Assembly (NCBI RefSeq): GCF_014196455.1
Contig: NZ_JACIDS010000006.1
Span: 248,001 to 312,000, forward strand
DNA from: Kaistia hirudinis
Lineage (GTDB): Bacteria > Pseudomonadota > Alphaproteobacteria > Rhizobiales > Kaistiaceae
Reading direction: 5' to 3'
DNA: 64,000 nucleotides
Positions 55,944-64,000 of the stretch are shown here, one piece after another (position 1 is the first letter of the stretch; every line of letters begins with the position of its first letter). Made by a program: the position numbers and the translations under genes. The notes beneath the pieces were generated by a model that did not search any database, had not been told where the DNA came from, and worked only from the letters and a program-made list of their open reading frames with translations.

Positions 55944-57005
55944 ATGACGAGCGATCCAGACGGCGGCCGCCTAGTTCTCGTGACGTCGATACCGCCGCGC
56001 TTCGGCGGTAGCGACGAGGCGCGCCAGCTGGCACGCGTCGGGCTCAGCATTGCCGATGCGGTCGCCTCCTTCGAGGCGAACGGCTTTCGCGTCGTCTCGA
56101 TCAACCGCCAGGGCGAGGCGGCCGGGATCAAGGGCTATCCGAGCGTCGAGATCGTCGAGGTCCCGCCGGGCGGCGTCTATCCGAACAAATACGGCCCCAA
56201 TTTCGAGCAGCTTCTCGCTTTCTTCGGCGATGCGCCGGGCGCGATCGTGAATGCCGATATCTTCATGCTGGCTTCCGACGTCGCCGCGGTGATCGCCGCG
56301 CAGCCCGGCAAGGTGCTGCTCGCCCGGCGCCTCGACGTCTCGTCGGAGGCGTCGAGCGTGATCGGCTCGTATAATCGCGGCATTGACGGCGTCTTCTTCT
56401 CGGCCGGCGCGCTCGCGGAAATCGCGGCCGATCCCGATGTCGGCGCCTTCCAGCTCGGCACGCCCTATTGGGATGCGCTGATCCCGGTGGTCGCCTCGCT
56501 GCATCGCGAGGTCGAGTTCGTCGCCGCGCCCTTCCTGCTGCACGAGATCCACCCCGCGCGCTGGAACAAGGTCGAGTACAAGGCGCTGCGCGAAAAGGCC
56601 GTGCGTGCGGCGATCGCCCATGCGACGCGCTGGCGCGCCAGCCGCCCGCGGGCCGACGAATTTCTCAAGGGCCTCGACGCCTATCTCGGCGGGCCGTTCG
56701 AGCCGGCCAGCGAGCGCAAGATCAAGGATGCCGCGGTCTATATGAACCTGTGGCTCGCCAAGATCGAGACGAGGCCGTCCGAGACGGTCCGGGTCGATTT
56801 CAACGATCCGGTCATCGCCCGCTTCGTGCGCCAGATCTTCTCCCATACGGCCGAGGCGCTCACCATCGCCAAATGGCTCGATGCGCGCGAGGCCGATGGC
56901 GAGACCAACCTGTTCCAGAAGGCGCGCCGCTTCGTGAAGATGATGCTGAAGACGCGCAAGGCGCAAAGGCGCGCCGCCAAGGTGCGCACGCTGTTCCGGG
57001 ACTGA
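55944..57005 (+). CDS. Hypothetical protein with a possible glycosyltransferase-like fold (353 aa)
   Basis: I do not recognise a named family with confidence. The protein has LVTSIPPRFGG at residues about 11-21, GFRVVSINRQGEA, AIVNADIFML (a DxD-like glycosyltransferase feature), LGTPYWDALIPVVA and LLHEIHPARWNKVEYKALREKAV. Such patterns occur in uncharacterised rhizobial proteins with a GT-A-like core; I cannot show sugar binding. No signal peptide or membrane segment is seen; the C-terminus is basic (MMLKTRKAQRRAAKVR). It lies 40 bases downstream of the nucleoside hydrolase. Confidence 0.6.
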   Translation: MTSDPDGGRLVLVTSIPPRFGGSDEARQLARVGLSIADAVASFEANGFRVVSINRQGEAAGIKGYPSVEIVEVPPGGVYPNKYGPNFEQLLAFFGDAPGAIVNADIFMLASDVAAVIAAQPGKVLLARRLDVSSEASSVIGSYNRGIDGVFFSAGALAEIAADPDVGAFQLGTPYWDALIPVVASLHREVEFVAAPFLLHEIHPARWNKVEYKALREKAVRAAIAHATRWRASRPRADEFLKGLDAYLGGPFEPASERKIKDAAVYMNLWLAKIETRPSETVRVDFNDPVIARFVRQIFSHTAEALTIAKWLDAREADGETNLFQKARRFVKMMLKTRKAQRRAAKVRTLFRD

Positions 57006-57014
57006 GAGCCTGCT

Positions 57015-57917
57015 TCAGCCTTTGCCGGGCCGCCCGCCTAAGCGGGTCGTCGCGTCCGCGCCGGCCTCGACGCCGCGCTTGAGGCACACATCGATCGCCG
57101 CATTCTCGAGGCGTGCCGTGAGGAAGGCGGCGAGGAACGCATCGCCCGCGCCGGTCGTATCGATCGCCTCGACCGCGGGCGCGGCCGCACGGAGCCGTAC
57201 GGCCGGCGTCGCCGCCTCCGCCCCTTCCGCGCCGCGTTTGACGACGACCAGGCCGTAGCGCTGGACAAGGAAGTGGATCTGCGCGGTCGGGTCGCTGCGG
57301 CCCGAGAGGCACGCGGCCTCGTCGGCATTGGGGAAGAGGACGGCGGCGTCGCGCGTCCAGCCGAGGAAATTGTCCGGGCCGACCTCCTCGAGGAAGCCGA
57401 CCGAGCCGGGATCCACGGTGACGGTGATTCCGCGCGAGCGGGCGACGGCCATGAACGACATCACGGCGGCGCGAGGTCCCGGCGCGAACAGCGCGTAGCC
57501 GGAGACATGGACGAGGTCGAGGCCGGCGAGCAGCGAGAGCGGCAGGTCGCTGGCGGAAAGGTTCTCATTGGCGCCGCGGTCGGTCAGGAAGGAGCGCTCG
57601 CCATTCGGCGCGATGATGTTGATCAGCATGCCGGTGACGCGCGTCGCGTCGCCCGAGAGCAGGGGCGTCACGCCGGCCGCGCGAAGCTGCCCCTCCTGAT
57701 GCGCGACGTCGTCCTGGCCGACGCGGGCCGAGAGCGCGACGGGGAGGCCGAAATGGGCGAACCAGGCGGCCTGGTTCGAGGCGGAGCCGCCGGGGTGCAG
57801 CTCGATCTTGGCGCGACGGTCGGAACCGAGCACGATCGGCCCTTCCGGGCGGACGATGACGTCGGTCATGACGTCGCCGATAACGAGGACGCGCGGCTTG
57901 GCTGCGGATGAAGTCAT
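57015..57917 (-). CDS. PfkB-family carbohydrate kinase (300 aa)
   Basis: A ribokinase-like sugar kinase. The N-terminal RVLVIGDVMTDVIVRP, GGSASNQAAWFAHFGLPVALSARVGQD (first signature) and the C-terminal IDTTGAGDAFLAAFL (second signature, with the catalytic Asp and anion hole) are intact. It may phosphorylate ribose freed by the nucleoside hydrolase or another sugar. It is convergent with the hypothetical gene and divergent from the M3 peptidase gene. Confidence 0.92.
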   Translation of the reverse strand: MTSSAAKPRVLVIGDVMTDVIVRPEGPIVLGSDRRAKIELHPGGSASNQAAWFAHFGLPVALSARVGQDDVAHQEGQLRAAGVTPLLSGDATRVTGMLINIIAPNGERSFLTDRGANENLSASDLPLSLLAGLDLVHVSGYALFAPGPRAAVMSFMAVARSRGITVTVDPGSVGFLEEVGPDNFLGWTRDAAVLFPNADEAACLSGRSDPTAQIHFLVQRYGLVVVKRGAEGAEAATPAVRLRAAAPAVEAIDTTGAGDAFLAAFLTARLENAAIDVCLKRGVEAGADATTRLGGRPGKG

Positions 57918-58056
57918 GATGGGCTCGAATCGGCTGCGGGTGGCGTTCTCCTATAGAGGCGAACGGGCCGTCCGATAAGCGGCTGGTCGCTCATTGTCCT
58001 TGCATGGCTCGCCCCTTCGCGCCATCTGAAGGCGACGCCCGCCCGGAGACCCTTGC

Positions 58057-60105
58057 ATGACCGCCGCCAATCCGCTGCTCGATTCCTGGACGACGCCCTT
58101 CGGCGTGCCGCCCTTTGCCGCGATCGAGACCGCGCATTACCGGCCGGCCTTCGAGGCCGCGCTCGCCGCGCATGTTCGCGAGATCGCCGCAATCGCGGAA
58201 AATCCCGAGCCGCCGAGCTTTTCGAACACGATCGACGCCTTCGAGCGGTCCGGACACGCGCTCGACCGCATCGCCTCGGTCTTCTTCAACCTGACCGGCG
58301 CGCATACCAATGACGAGCTCGACGCGATCGAGACGGAGATCGCGCCGAAGTTCTCGCGTCACTACAGCGCGATCTACCTGAACGACGCGCTGTTCGCCCG
58401 GATCGACGCCATCGCCAAGGCTGCCCCGGCCGACCTGACGGATGAGCAGAAGCGTGTGCTGGAGCGCTATCACACCGCCTTCATCCGCTCCGGCGCCGGC
58501 CGGCCGGCGGAGGTCAAGGAGCGCATCGCCGCGATTTCGGAGCGGCTTGCGAGCCTCGGTACCAATTTTGGCCAGAACGTGCTCGCCGACGAAAAGGGCT
58601 GGATGCTGGTGCTGGACGGCGGCGACGACCTCGCCGGACTGCCCGATTTCCTCGTCGCGGCGGCGGCACAGGCGGCGAACGATCGCGAGCTTCCCGGCAA
58701 ATATGTCATCACGCTCTCGCGCTCGTCGATTGAGCCCTTCCTTCAGTTCTCCGCGCGGCGGGACCTCCGCGAGCAGGCGTTCCGCGCCTGGGCGGCGCGT
58801 GGCGAGGCGGGCAAGACCGACAATCGCGGCATCATCGCCGAGACGATCGCGCTCCGCGCCGAACAGGCGCGCCTGCTCGGCTATCCGACCTTCGCGCATT
58901 TCCGCCTCGACGATTCGATGGCGAAGACGCCGGAGGCCGCGATGGGACTGCTGAATTCGGTCTGGAAGCCGGCCCGCGAACGCGCGGTGGTCGAGCGCGA
59001 GGCGCTGCAGGCGCTGGCCGATGCCGAAGGCGCGGCGATCGAGATCGAATCCTGGGACTGGCGCTTCTATTCCGAGAAGCGGCGCAAGGCCGAGTTCGAT
59101 CTGGATGAGAGCCGCCTCAAGCCCTACCTGCAGCTGGACAAGGTGATCGAGGCCGCCTTCGATACCGCAACGCGCCTCTTCGGCATCACCTTCACCGAGC
59201 GCTTCGATATCCCCGTCTATCATCCCGACGTGCGGGTCTTCGAGGTCCGCGACGCCGATGGCGCGCTGACCGGCATCTTCCTCGGCGATTATTTCGCGCG
59301 GCCCTCCAAGCGCAGCGGTGCCTGGATGAGCAGCTATCGCTCGCAGGAAAAGCTCTCGGCCGAGGTACGGCCGATCATCGTCAACGTCATGAATTTCGCC
59401 AAGGGCGGCGCGGGCGAGCCGACGCTGCTCTCCTTCGACGATGCGCGGACCTTGTTCCACGAGTTCGGCCACGGCCTGCACGGCCTGCTCTCGAACGTGA
59501 CCTATCCGCTGCTCGCCGGCACCAATGTCGCGCGCGATTTCGTCGAATTCCCCTCGCAGCTCTACGAGCACTGGTTCGACCGGCCGGAGATCCTGCGGAA
59601 ATTCGCCGTGCATTATCGCACCGGCGAGCCGATCCCGGCGGAATTGCTGGAGCGGCTCAAGGCGAGCCGTACCTTCAACCAGGGATTCGCCACGGTCGAA
59701 TATGTCGCCTCGGCGCTGGTGGATCTCGAGATGCATCTGCTGCCGGACGGCGGCAATCTCGATGCGGTCGCGTTCGAGAAGAAGGTGCTGAACGATATCG
59801 GCATGCCGCGGGCCATGGCGATGCGCCACCGCACGCCGCATTTCCAGCATGTCTTCGCCGGCGACGGCTATTCCTCGGCCTATTACAGCTATCTCTGGTC
59901 GGAGACGCTGGACGCCGACGGGTTCCGCGCCTTCGAGGAGGCCGGCGATATCTTCGATCCTGAGACGGCCCGCCGGCTGCGCGATTTCGTCTATGCGGCC
60001 GGCAACCGGCGGCGGCCGGATGAGGCGTATCGGGCGTTTCGCGGCCGCGATCCCGATCCTTCGGCCCTGCTCGAGAAGCGCGGGCTCATGGAAACGGCCG
60101 TCTGA
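58057..60105 (+). CDS. M3-family oligopeptidase (682 aa)
   Basis: A cytoplasmic zinc metallo-oligopeptidase of the Dcp/OpdA (thimet) family. The zinc motif HEFGH is at residues 468-472 (FHEFGHGLHG), with the third ligand Glu in the following helix region (DFVEFPSQLYEHW). The N-terminal helical cap starts LLDSWTTPFGVPPFAAIETAHYRPAFEAAL. Length is normal for a Dcp-type enzyme. The start ATG at 58057 follows a GGAGACCCTTGC leader. Confidence 0.95.
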   Translation: MTAANPLLDSWTTPFGVPPFAAIETAHYRPAFEAALAAHVREIAAIAENPEPPSFSNTIDAFERSGHALDRIASVFFNLTGAHTNDELDAIETEIAPKFSRHYSAIYLNDALFARIDAIAKAAPADLTDEQKRVLERYHTAFIRSGAGRPAEVKERIAAISERLASLGTNFGQNVLADEKGWMLVLDGGDDLAGLPDFLVAAAAQAANDRELPGKYVITLSRSSIEPFLQFSARRDLREQAFRAWAARGEAGKTDNRGIIAETIALRAEQARLLGYPTFAHFRLDDSMAKTPEAAMGLLNSVWKPARERAVVEREALQALADAEGAAIEIESWDWRFYSEKRRKAEFDLDESRLKPYLQLDKVIEAAFDTATRLFGITFTERFDIPVYHPDVRVFEVRDADGALTGIFLGDYFARPSKRSGAWMSSYRSQEKLSAEVRPIIVNVMNFAKGGAGEPTLLSFDDARTLFHEFGHGLHGLLSNVTYPLLAGTNVARDFVEFPSQLYEHWFDRPEILRKFAVHYRTGEPIPAELLERLKASRTFNQGFATVEYVASALVDLEMHLLPDGGNLDAVAFEKKVLNDIGMPRAMAMRHRTPHFQHVFAGDGYSSAYYSYLWSETLDADGFRAFEEAGDIFDPETARRLRDFVYAAGNRRRPDEAYRAFRGRDPDPSALLEKRGLMETAV

Positions 60106-60198
60106 CGCCGACGCGGCGCGGCGCTTTTCGCTTGACGGCGGCGCGTCGCTCGCCAAGGTGCGCGGTTCGCTAAGAGCAATGCTCGGAAGGAACACATC

Positions 60199-60402
60199 AT
60201 GACCGACGCCACGCCTGCCACCACCAAGGCCGATCTCGCCCCGCTCGAGCTCAAGATGCTGATCCGTGTCTCGCGCCCCGGCCCCTATGTCGGCTTGAAC
60301 GGCAAGGCGGTCCAGCGCCTGATCGAGCTCGGCCTCGTGAAGACCCGCGTCGCCGGCTACACGCTGACCGACGAGGGCATGCGCCTGCTGCGCGAATCCT
60401 GA
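60199..60402 (+). CDS. Small protein with winged-helix-like C-terminus (67 aa)
   Basis: A short protein of unknown function. The sequence LAPLELKMLIRVSRPGPYVGLNGKAVQRLIELGLVKTRVAGYTLTDEGMRLL reads like a small winged-helix DNA-binding domain, with LIELGLVKTR as a helix and the Tyr-rich turn as a wing. The ATG has a GGAAGGAAC ribosome-binding site, which supports it being expressed. It stands between the M3 peptidase gene and the next small gene. Confidence 0.66.
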   Translation: MTDATPATTKADLAPLELKMLIRVSRPGPYVGLNGKAVQRLIELGLVKTRVAGYTLTDEGMRLLRES

Positions 60403-60459
60403 GGGCAACCCTCCCGCATCTCGCGCGTTGGTCTTGACCAACAACGGGAGATACGGACC

Positions 60460-60792
60460 ATGGTTCGCAGAGCAACGTTCGAGACGGTCGCCGGCGACGT
60501 GACGGAAGCGGTCAGCGCGGCGTCCGGCCATGCGCGCGACGCCGCCCACAAGATGGCGGCGGAAGGGTCCGATGCGGTGCGGAGCGCCGCCGGTGCTTCG
60601 CGCAACATCTTCCACGATCTGGCCGAGGCCGCTGAGGCGCGCCTTGCCGAACAGGAGCGGAGCGCCCGCCGCTATGGCGCGATCGTCGCGCGCGAGGTTC
60701 AGGCGCGGCCGGGTCTCACCCTCCTCGCTGTCGTATCGGCTGCGGCCCTGGCCGCTTCCTTCGCCGGCTGGGCGCTGGCGCGGCGCCGCTGA
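60460..60792 (+). CDS. Small alanine-rich protein with C-terminal membrane helix (110 aa)
   Basis: A predicted amphipathic helix (about 1-65, rich in Ala and charged residues) leads to one membrane segment at the C-terminus (LTLLAVVSAAALAASFAGWALA, about 86-106), ending RRR. The layout resembles ElaB/YqjD-type inner-membrane anchored proteins; homology is not claimed. GGGAGATACGG precedes the ATG. Confidence 0.66.
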   Translation: MVRRATFETVAGDVTEAVSAASGHARDAAHKMAAEGSDAVRSAAGASRNIFHDLAEAAEARLAEQERSARRYGAIVAREVQARPGLTLLAVVSAAALAASFAGWALARRR

Positions 60793-60907
60793 GCGCCCTT
60801 TGCCGTCCTGCCGACGTATCGGCGGGCTTGCCCGTGCCCCCGTGACCCGGCTATCAGGTCTGACGTGGACAGGAAGGGTTGGCCGCCACGGTCGATCGGG
60901 GTGACGT

Positions 60908-61864
60908 ATGAACGATGCGAGCCTCAGCGCGTCGGCGCCCGATATCACGGGCGATGCCGCGGCGCCGATGCGGGCCGAGCCGAAGACCTCTAGCAGCAGG
61001 CCGCCGCACATGACGGCCTGGAAGCTGGTCTCGACGGTCGTCAAGCGCTTCATTGCGCATGACGACGCGCTGATCGCGGCGGGCGTCGCCTTCTACGGCT
61101 TTCTGGCCGTCTTCCCGGCGCTCGCCATCTTCATCTCGGTCTATGGCATGCTGTTCGACGTGTCCGACGTGCCGCGGCGCGCCGGACAGATCGCTTCCGT
61201 CCTGCCGGAGGAAGCGCGGCCCATCGTGCTGGACATGCTGACCTCGCTGGCGAACAAGGGGCCCGCCAAGCTCAATACGGGCCTGCTGGTTGGCCTCGCC
61301 ATCGCGCTGTGGAGCTCGCGCGCCGGCATCGCCGCGCTGATGAGCGGCGTTAACTTCGCCTATGAGGTGAAGGACGACCGCAACATCTTCGTCTCGATCG
61401 GAATCTCCATCGCGCTGACGCTCGGCGCCGTCGTCTTCGCGGTGCTGGCCCTCACGGCCATTGCTGCGCTGCCGGTGGCGCTGTCGCTGCTCGATGTGCG
61501 CCATGCCGGCGCGACGGCGGTGCTCTTGGTGCGCTGGCCCATCCTGGCGTTGATCGCGTTCGCGTCGATCTCGACGATCTATTTCTTCGTGCCGCATCGC
61601 AAGCCCGGCGGCCCCTGGCGCCGCGCGCGCCGCATGCTGCCCGGCGCGATCGCGGCAACGCTGATCTGGCTGCCGGGCTGTTCGCTGTTCTCGTTCTATG
61701 TGACGCGCTTTGCCGTGTACGACGTCACCTATGGCTCGCTCGGCGGCGCCGTCGTCTTCCTGCTCTGGCTCTGGTTCACGGCGCTGGTCGTGCTCGTCGG
61801 CGCCGAGATCAACGCCGCTTGGTCCGGGCTGCGCACGCCGCGGCACCACTGGCACAGCCCGTAA
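60908..61864 (+). CDS. YihY/BrkB-family inner membrane protein (318 aa)
   Basis: A polytopic protein with about six membrane segments. The first includes LIAAGVAFYGFLAVFPALAIFISVYGML, then ISIALTLGAVVFAVLALTAIAALPVALSL, LVRWPILALIAFASISTIYFFVPHR, and VVFLLWLWFTALVVLVGAEINAAW, all typical of the YihY family. Its function is unsettled. The N-terminal 35 residues are polar. The gene starts 115 bases after the previous small gene. Confidence 0.9.
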   Translation: MNDASLSASAPDITGDAAAPMRAEPKTSSSRPPHMTAWKLVSTVVKRFIAHDDALIAAGVAFYGFLAVFPALAIFISVYGMLFDVSDVPRRAGQIASVLPEEARPIVLDMLTSLANKGPAKLNTGLLVGLAIALWSSRAGIAALMSGVNFAYEVKDDRNIFVSIGISIALTLGAVVFAVLALTAIAALPVALSLLDVRHAGATAVLLVRWPILALIAFASISTIYFFVPHRKPGGPWRRARRMLPGAIAATLIWLPGCSLFSFYVTRFAVYDVTYGSLGGAVVFLLWLWFTALVVLVGAEINAAWSGLRTPRHHWHSP

Positions 61865-61870
61865 GCCGCG

Positions 61871-62302
61871 TCAGGCGTCGTCGGCCTGTTCGCTCAATTG
61901 CTCGCCGATCGCGCCGAGGGCGGCGGCGAGCATGCCGATATCCGTCTCCTGCTTCGGGTCGAGGATCTTGCGCACCTCGCCCTCGGGGAGGCCCATGCGG
62001 CGCGCGAGATCGCTGGTCGGCAGATCCGAGGCGGCGAAAGCGGCGACGACCGCGAGCTTGGCCAGAACGTCATGCGGGACGGAGATCATGTCCCCGTCGC
62101 CCGCGCTCGCCGGCGGCAGTTGCTTGCCACTGGAGAGAAACGCACGCAGCGCCGCACCGAGCTTGGACGATGCGTCCATGCGGACCCGGTCGGGGTCATC
62201 GCCTTCGCAGAGCAGATCCGGAATATCCGGGAATGTCGCGACGAAGAGGCCGTCCGTCTCCCGCGGACGGATCAGCACGCGATAGGCGAGGACCCCCTGC
62301 AT
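61871..62302 (-). CDS. HicB-like antitoxin-family protein (143 aa)
   Basis: The N-terminal partial RNase H-like HicB fold is YRVLIRPRETDGLFVATFPDIPDLLCEGDDPDRVRMDASSKLGAALRAFLSSGKQLPPAS (about 6-66). The C-terminal part (LPTSDLARRMGLPEGEVRKILDP) is a helix-turn-helix. HicB proteins neutralise HicA ribonucleases, but no hicA gene lies next to it. It follows the XRE gene by 8 bases on the same strand. Confidence 0.85.
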   Translation of the reverse strand: MQGVLAYRVLIRPRETDGLFVATFPDIPDLLCEGDDPDRVRMDASSKLGAALRAFLSSGKQLPPASAGDGDMISVPHDVLAKLAVVAAFAASDLPTSDLARRMGLPEGEVRKILDPKQETDIGMLAAALGAIGEQLSEQADDA

Positions 62303-62310
62303 GGTGCGGC

Positions 62311-62583
62311 CTACGCCTTGATCATGTCGGCCGGCACGTCGAGCGCGGCGGCGAGCGCCTGGCGCTCGACCACGCCGATCGGCTTGCCGCTTTCGGCCGC
62401 GACGATCTCGTCATGCGCAACGCCCGAGAGGCGGGCGAGCGTGGTGGTCGAGAGAGCGCGCGCCTCGCGCAGTGCCTGCAGCGCCGAGACGCCCTGCAGG
62501 CGGCCCGCCATGACGCGATCCGCCAGCGCGGGATCTGTATCGCCTTCGACCACGGTCGTGGTCGGAACATCGACGAAGCTCAT
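62311..62583 (-). CDS. XRE-family HTH protein (90 aa)
   Basis: A small DNA-binding protein with the HTH SALQALREARALSTTTLARLSGVAHDEIVAAESG (about 37-71), preceded by a short polar N-terminus. The start taken is ATG 62583 (MSFVDVP) after a GAAGGAGG site; the neighbouring ATG at 62586 is nearly as likely. It forms a two-gene unit with the HicB-like gene, perhaps as a co-repressor. Confidence 0.8.
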   Translation of the reverse strand: MSFVDVPTTTVVEGDTDPALADRVMAGRLQGVSALQALREARALSTTTLARLSGVAHDEIVAAESGKPIGVVERQALAAALDVPADMIKA

Positions 62584-62757
62584 CATGCCCTCCTTCACGT
62601 CAGTTGAGGCTGTCTGAAGGGGTCAACGCGGCGGGACGGAATTCGATCCCCCGGCAAGGCTTCGCCCCCATGTCTGCTTGCCCGCAGCCGGTTCCGGCGC
62701 TACTGCCTCGACGACAGGCAGCCCGGCGGACGGACCGGCAGCGAAGGAGCGGATCGT

Positions 62758-63627
62758 ATGGCGAAGGTGGCGTTTCTCGGGCTCGGCGTGATGGGCAATC
62801 CCATGGCGCGGCATCTCAAGTCGGCCGGGCACGAGGTCACGGTCTATAATCGCACGATCGAGAAATCCGAGCGCTGGGTGGAAGCGCATGGCGGACGCCT
62901 CGCGCCGACGCCGCGCGAGGCCGCGCTGGGGCAGGAGATCGTCTTCGCCTGCGTCGGCAATGACGATGATCTGCGCCAGGTGACGCTCGGCGCGGATGGC
63001 GCCTTTGCCGGCCTTTCCGCGGGCGCGGTCTTTGTCGATCACACGACGGCGTCGGCCGATGTCGCGCGCGAACTCGCCGCCGTGGCGGATGAGAAGGGCT
63101 TCGGCTTCATCGATGCGCCGGTCTCCGGCGGGCAGGCCGGCGCCGAGAACGGCGTGCTCACCGTGATGTGCGGCGGCGATCCGTCGGTGTTCGCGCGGGT
63201 CGAGCCGGTGATCATGAGCTATGCGCGCGCCTGCCGCCTGCTCGGCCCGGTCGGGTCCGGCCAGCTCGCCAAGATGATGAACCAGATCTGCATCGCCGGC
63301 GTCGTGCAGGGCCTCGCCGAGGCGCTGCATTTCGGCAAGCGCGCCGGGCTCGACGTCGAGGCGGTGGTCGAGGTGATCTCGAAGGGCGCGGCCCAGTCCT
63401 GGCAGATGGAAAACCGCTACAAGACGATGAACGCCGGCCAGTTCGAATTCGGCTTCGCGGTCGACTGGATGCGCAAGGATTTGGGCATCTGCCTCGACGA
63501 GGCGCGCCGCAACGGCGCCAAGCTGCCGGTCACCGCCCTCGTCGACCAGTTCTATGGCGACGTGCAGGCGATGGGCGGCAATCGCTGGGATACGTCCAGC
63601 CTGATCGCCCGTCTCGAGAAGAAGTAG
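62758..63627 (+). CDS. NAD(P)-dependent beta-hydroxyacid dehydrogenase, 3-hydroxyisobutyrate/tartronate-semialdehyde type (289 aa)
   Basis: It oxidises a beta-hydroxyacid. The Rossmann motif is VAFLGLGVMGNPMARHL (residues 3-19), with HTTASADVARELA and the substrate motif IDAPVSGGQAGAENGVLTVMCGG, then GSGQLAKMMNQI carrying the catalytic Lys. The family includes 3-hydroxyisobutyrate dehydrogenase, GarR and glyoxylate reductases; I cannot choose. The ATG follows AAGGAGCGGATCGT. Confidence 0.92.
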   Translation: MAKVAFLGLGVMGNPMARHLKSAGHEVTVYNRTIEKSERWVEAHGGRLAPTPREAALGQEIVFACVGNDDDLRQVTLGADGAFAGLSAGAVFVDHTTASADVARELAAVADEKGFGFIDAPVSGGQAGAENGVLTVMCGGDPSVFARVEPVIMSYARACRLLGPVGSGQLAKMMNQICIAGVVQGLAEALHFGKRAGLDVEAVVEVISKGAAQSWQMENRYKTMNAGQFEFGFAVDWMRKDLGICLDEARRNGAKLPVTALVDQFYGDVQAMGGNRWDTSSLIARLEKK

Positions 63628-63642
63628 CACCGGAAACGAAAA

Positions 63643-63667
63643 CGGCCGGCGGGGAGACCGCCGGCCG
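63643..63667 (-). terminator. Hairpin terminator of the manC-like gene
   Basis: A perfect 10-bp stem CGGCCGGCGG / CCGCCGGCCG with a GGAGA loop (plus-strand reading). On the minus strand it is followed by TTTTCGTTT. It lies between converging genes and may also stop the dehydrogenase transcript. Confidence 0.7.
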
Positions 63668-63690
63668 CGAAAGACGCCGAACAGCCGCGC

Positions 63691-64000
63691 TCAGGCGCGG
63701 TTGTAGATGTCCTCGTAGCGGACGATGTCGTCCTCGCCGAGATAGGAACCCGTCTGCACCTCGATCAGCTCCAGCGGGATCTTGCCGGGGTTGGCGACGC
63801 GGTGGATCTCGCCGACCGGATGGTAGGTCGACTCGTTCTCGTTGACGATGTAGGTGCGCTCGCCCTGCGTCACCTCGGCCGTGCCCTTGACCACAACCCA
63901 GTGCTCGGCGCGATGATGGTGCTTCTGCAGCGACAGCGTCGCGCCCGGCTCGACGACGATCTTCTTCACATGAAAGCGATCGCCCCGGCAGATCGTCTCA
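63691..64000 (-). CDS. Mannose-1-phosphate guanylyltransferase / phosphomannose isomerase, C-terminal end (partial)
   Basis: Only the last 103 or so residues are in the window; the gene begins beyond base 64000. The frame stays open to the edge, reading RGDRFHVKKIVVEPGATLSLQ, then HHHRAEHWVVVKGTAEVTQG and ESTYHPVGEIHRVANPGKIPLELIEVQTGSYLGEDDIVRYEDIYNR. This is the cupin isomerase-like domain of ManC/AlgA-type enzymes (type II mannose-6-phosphate isomerase), with the conserved His residues. The enzyme makes GDP-mannose for polysaccharides. A GTG at 63969 would be a false start inside the domain. Confidence 0.93.
   Translation of the reverse strand, partial: ETICRGDRFHVKKIVVEPGATLSLQKHHHRAEHWVVVKGTAEVTQGERTYIVNENESTYHPVGEIHRVANPGKIPLELIEVQTGSYLGEDDIVRYEDIYNRA

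Noticed and set aside
57991-61053. Very long minus-strand open frame (about 1020 codons) opposite the M3 peptidase gene
   Set aside because: It is Arg/Ala/Gly-rich, has no recognisable motif, spans several plus-strand genes with clear motifs and good start sites, and is a usual by-product of GC-rich codon use.
61865-62757. hicA toxin gene next to the HicB-like gene
   Set aside because: No short frame with a HicA-like double-stranded-RNA-binding pattern (GSHH-type motif) was seen on either strand.

Overview
The window is high-GC bacterial chromosome (64 kb, densely packed, no mobile elements, tRNA or rRNA genes seen). The gene content points to an alphaproteobacterium of the order Hyphomicrobiales (Rhizobiales). 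The main signs are the rnd-lptC-lptA-lptB-rpoN-hpf-ptsN gene order, a DUF1150/Hsp20 pair, an imuA-imuB-dnaE2 cassette behind a GTTC-N7-GTTC LexA box, and CTCTCCC-type intergenic palindromes. Genus cannot be read from the sequence; a Kaistia-like organism is only a guess.

Housekeeping half (1-20.8 kb): the 3' end of ahcY with a textbook terminator; an AraC-methyltransferase Ada variant; an SDR and an MDR oxidoreductase; a cytoplasmic sulfite-oxidase-like molybdoenzyme paired with a ferredoxin-type reductase; an alpha/beta hydrolase; the translation block infC (ATT start), rpmI, rplT, pheS, pheT; a DHFR-like protein; DUF1150 and hsp20 with an RpoH-like promoter and a possible RNA thermometer; a Gfo/Idh oxidoreductase; and the LPS-transport/sigma-54 block rnd, lptC, lptA, lptB, rpoN, hpf, ptsN.

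Sugar catabolism half (20.8-42.5 kb): two LacI-controlled systems lie back to back. The first, on the minus strand, is a ribose/fructose-type ABC importer with a xylose-isomerase-like epimerase and a Gfo/Idh dehydrogenase. It is driven from a promoter covered by two AAACGTTT operators and is divergent from its LacI regulator. The second, on the plus strand, begins with another LacI regulator and a Gfo/Idh dehydrogenase. It continues with a CoA-transferase, an enoyl-CoA hydratase, an aldehyde dehydrogenase, a complete CUT1 glucose-type ABC importer, two GMC flavoprotein oxidoreductases, an SDR and a Dabb protein. Three copies of the palindrome TGGAACGTTCCA bracket this cluster (two before lacI, one before the second GMC gene), so it looks like one regulon. 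An oxidation-to-CoA-ester module coupled to a sugar importer is the least familiar system in the window.

The last third (42.6-64 kb) holds the SOS mutagenesis cassette imuA-imuB-dnaE2 with its LexA operator, a sugar isomerase, a J-domain protein, a class A penicillin-binding protein, priA, a nucleoside hydrolase with a PfkB kinase nearby (nucleoside salvage), an M3 oligopeptidase, small proteins, a YihY/BrkB membrane protein, a HicB-like/XRE pair with no visible toxin, a beta-hydroxyacid dehydrogenase, and the 3' end of a mannose-1-phosphate guanylyltransferase gene.
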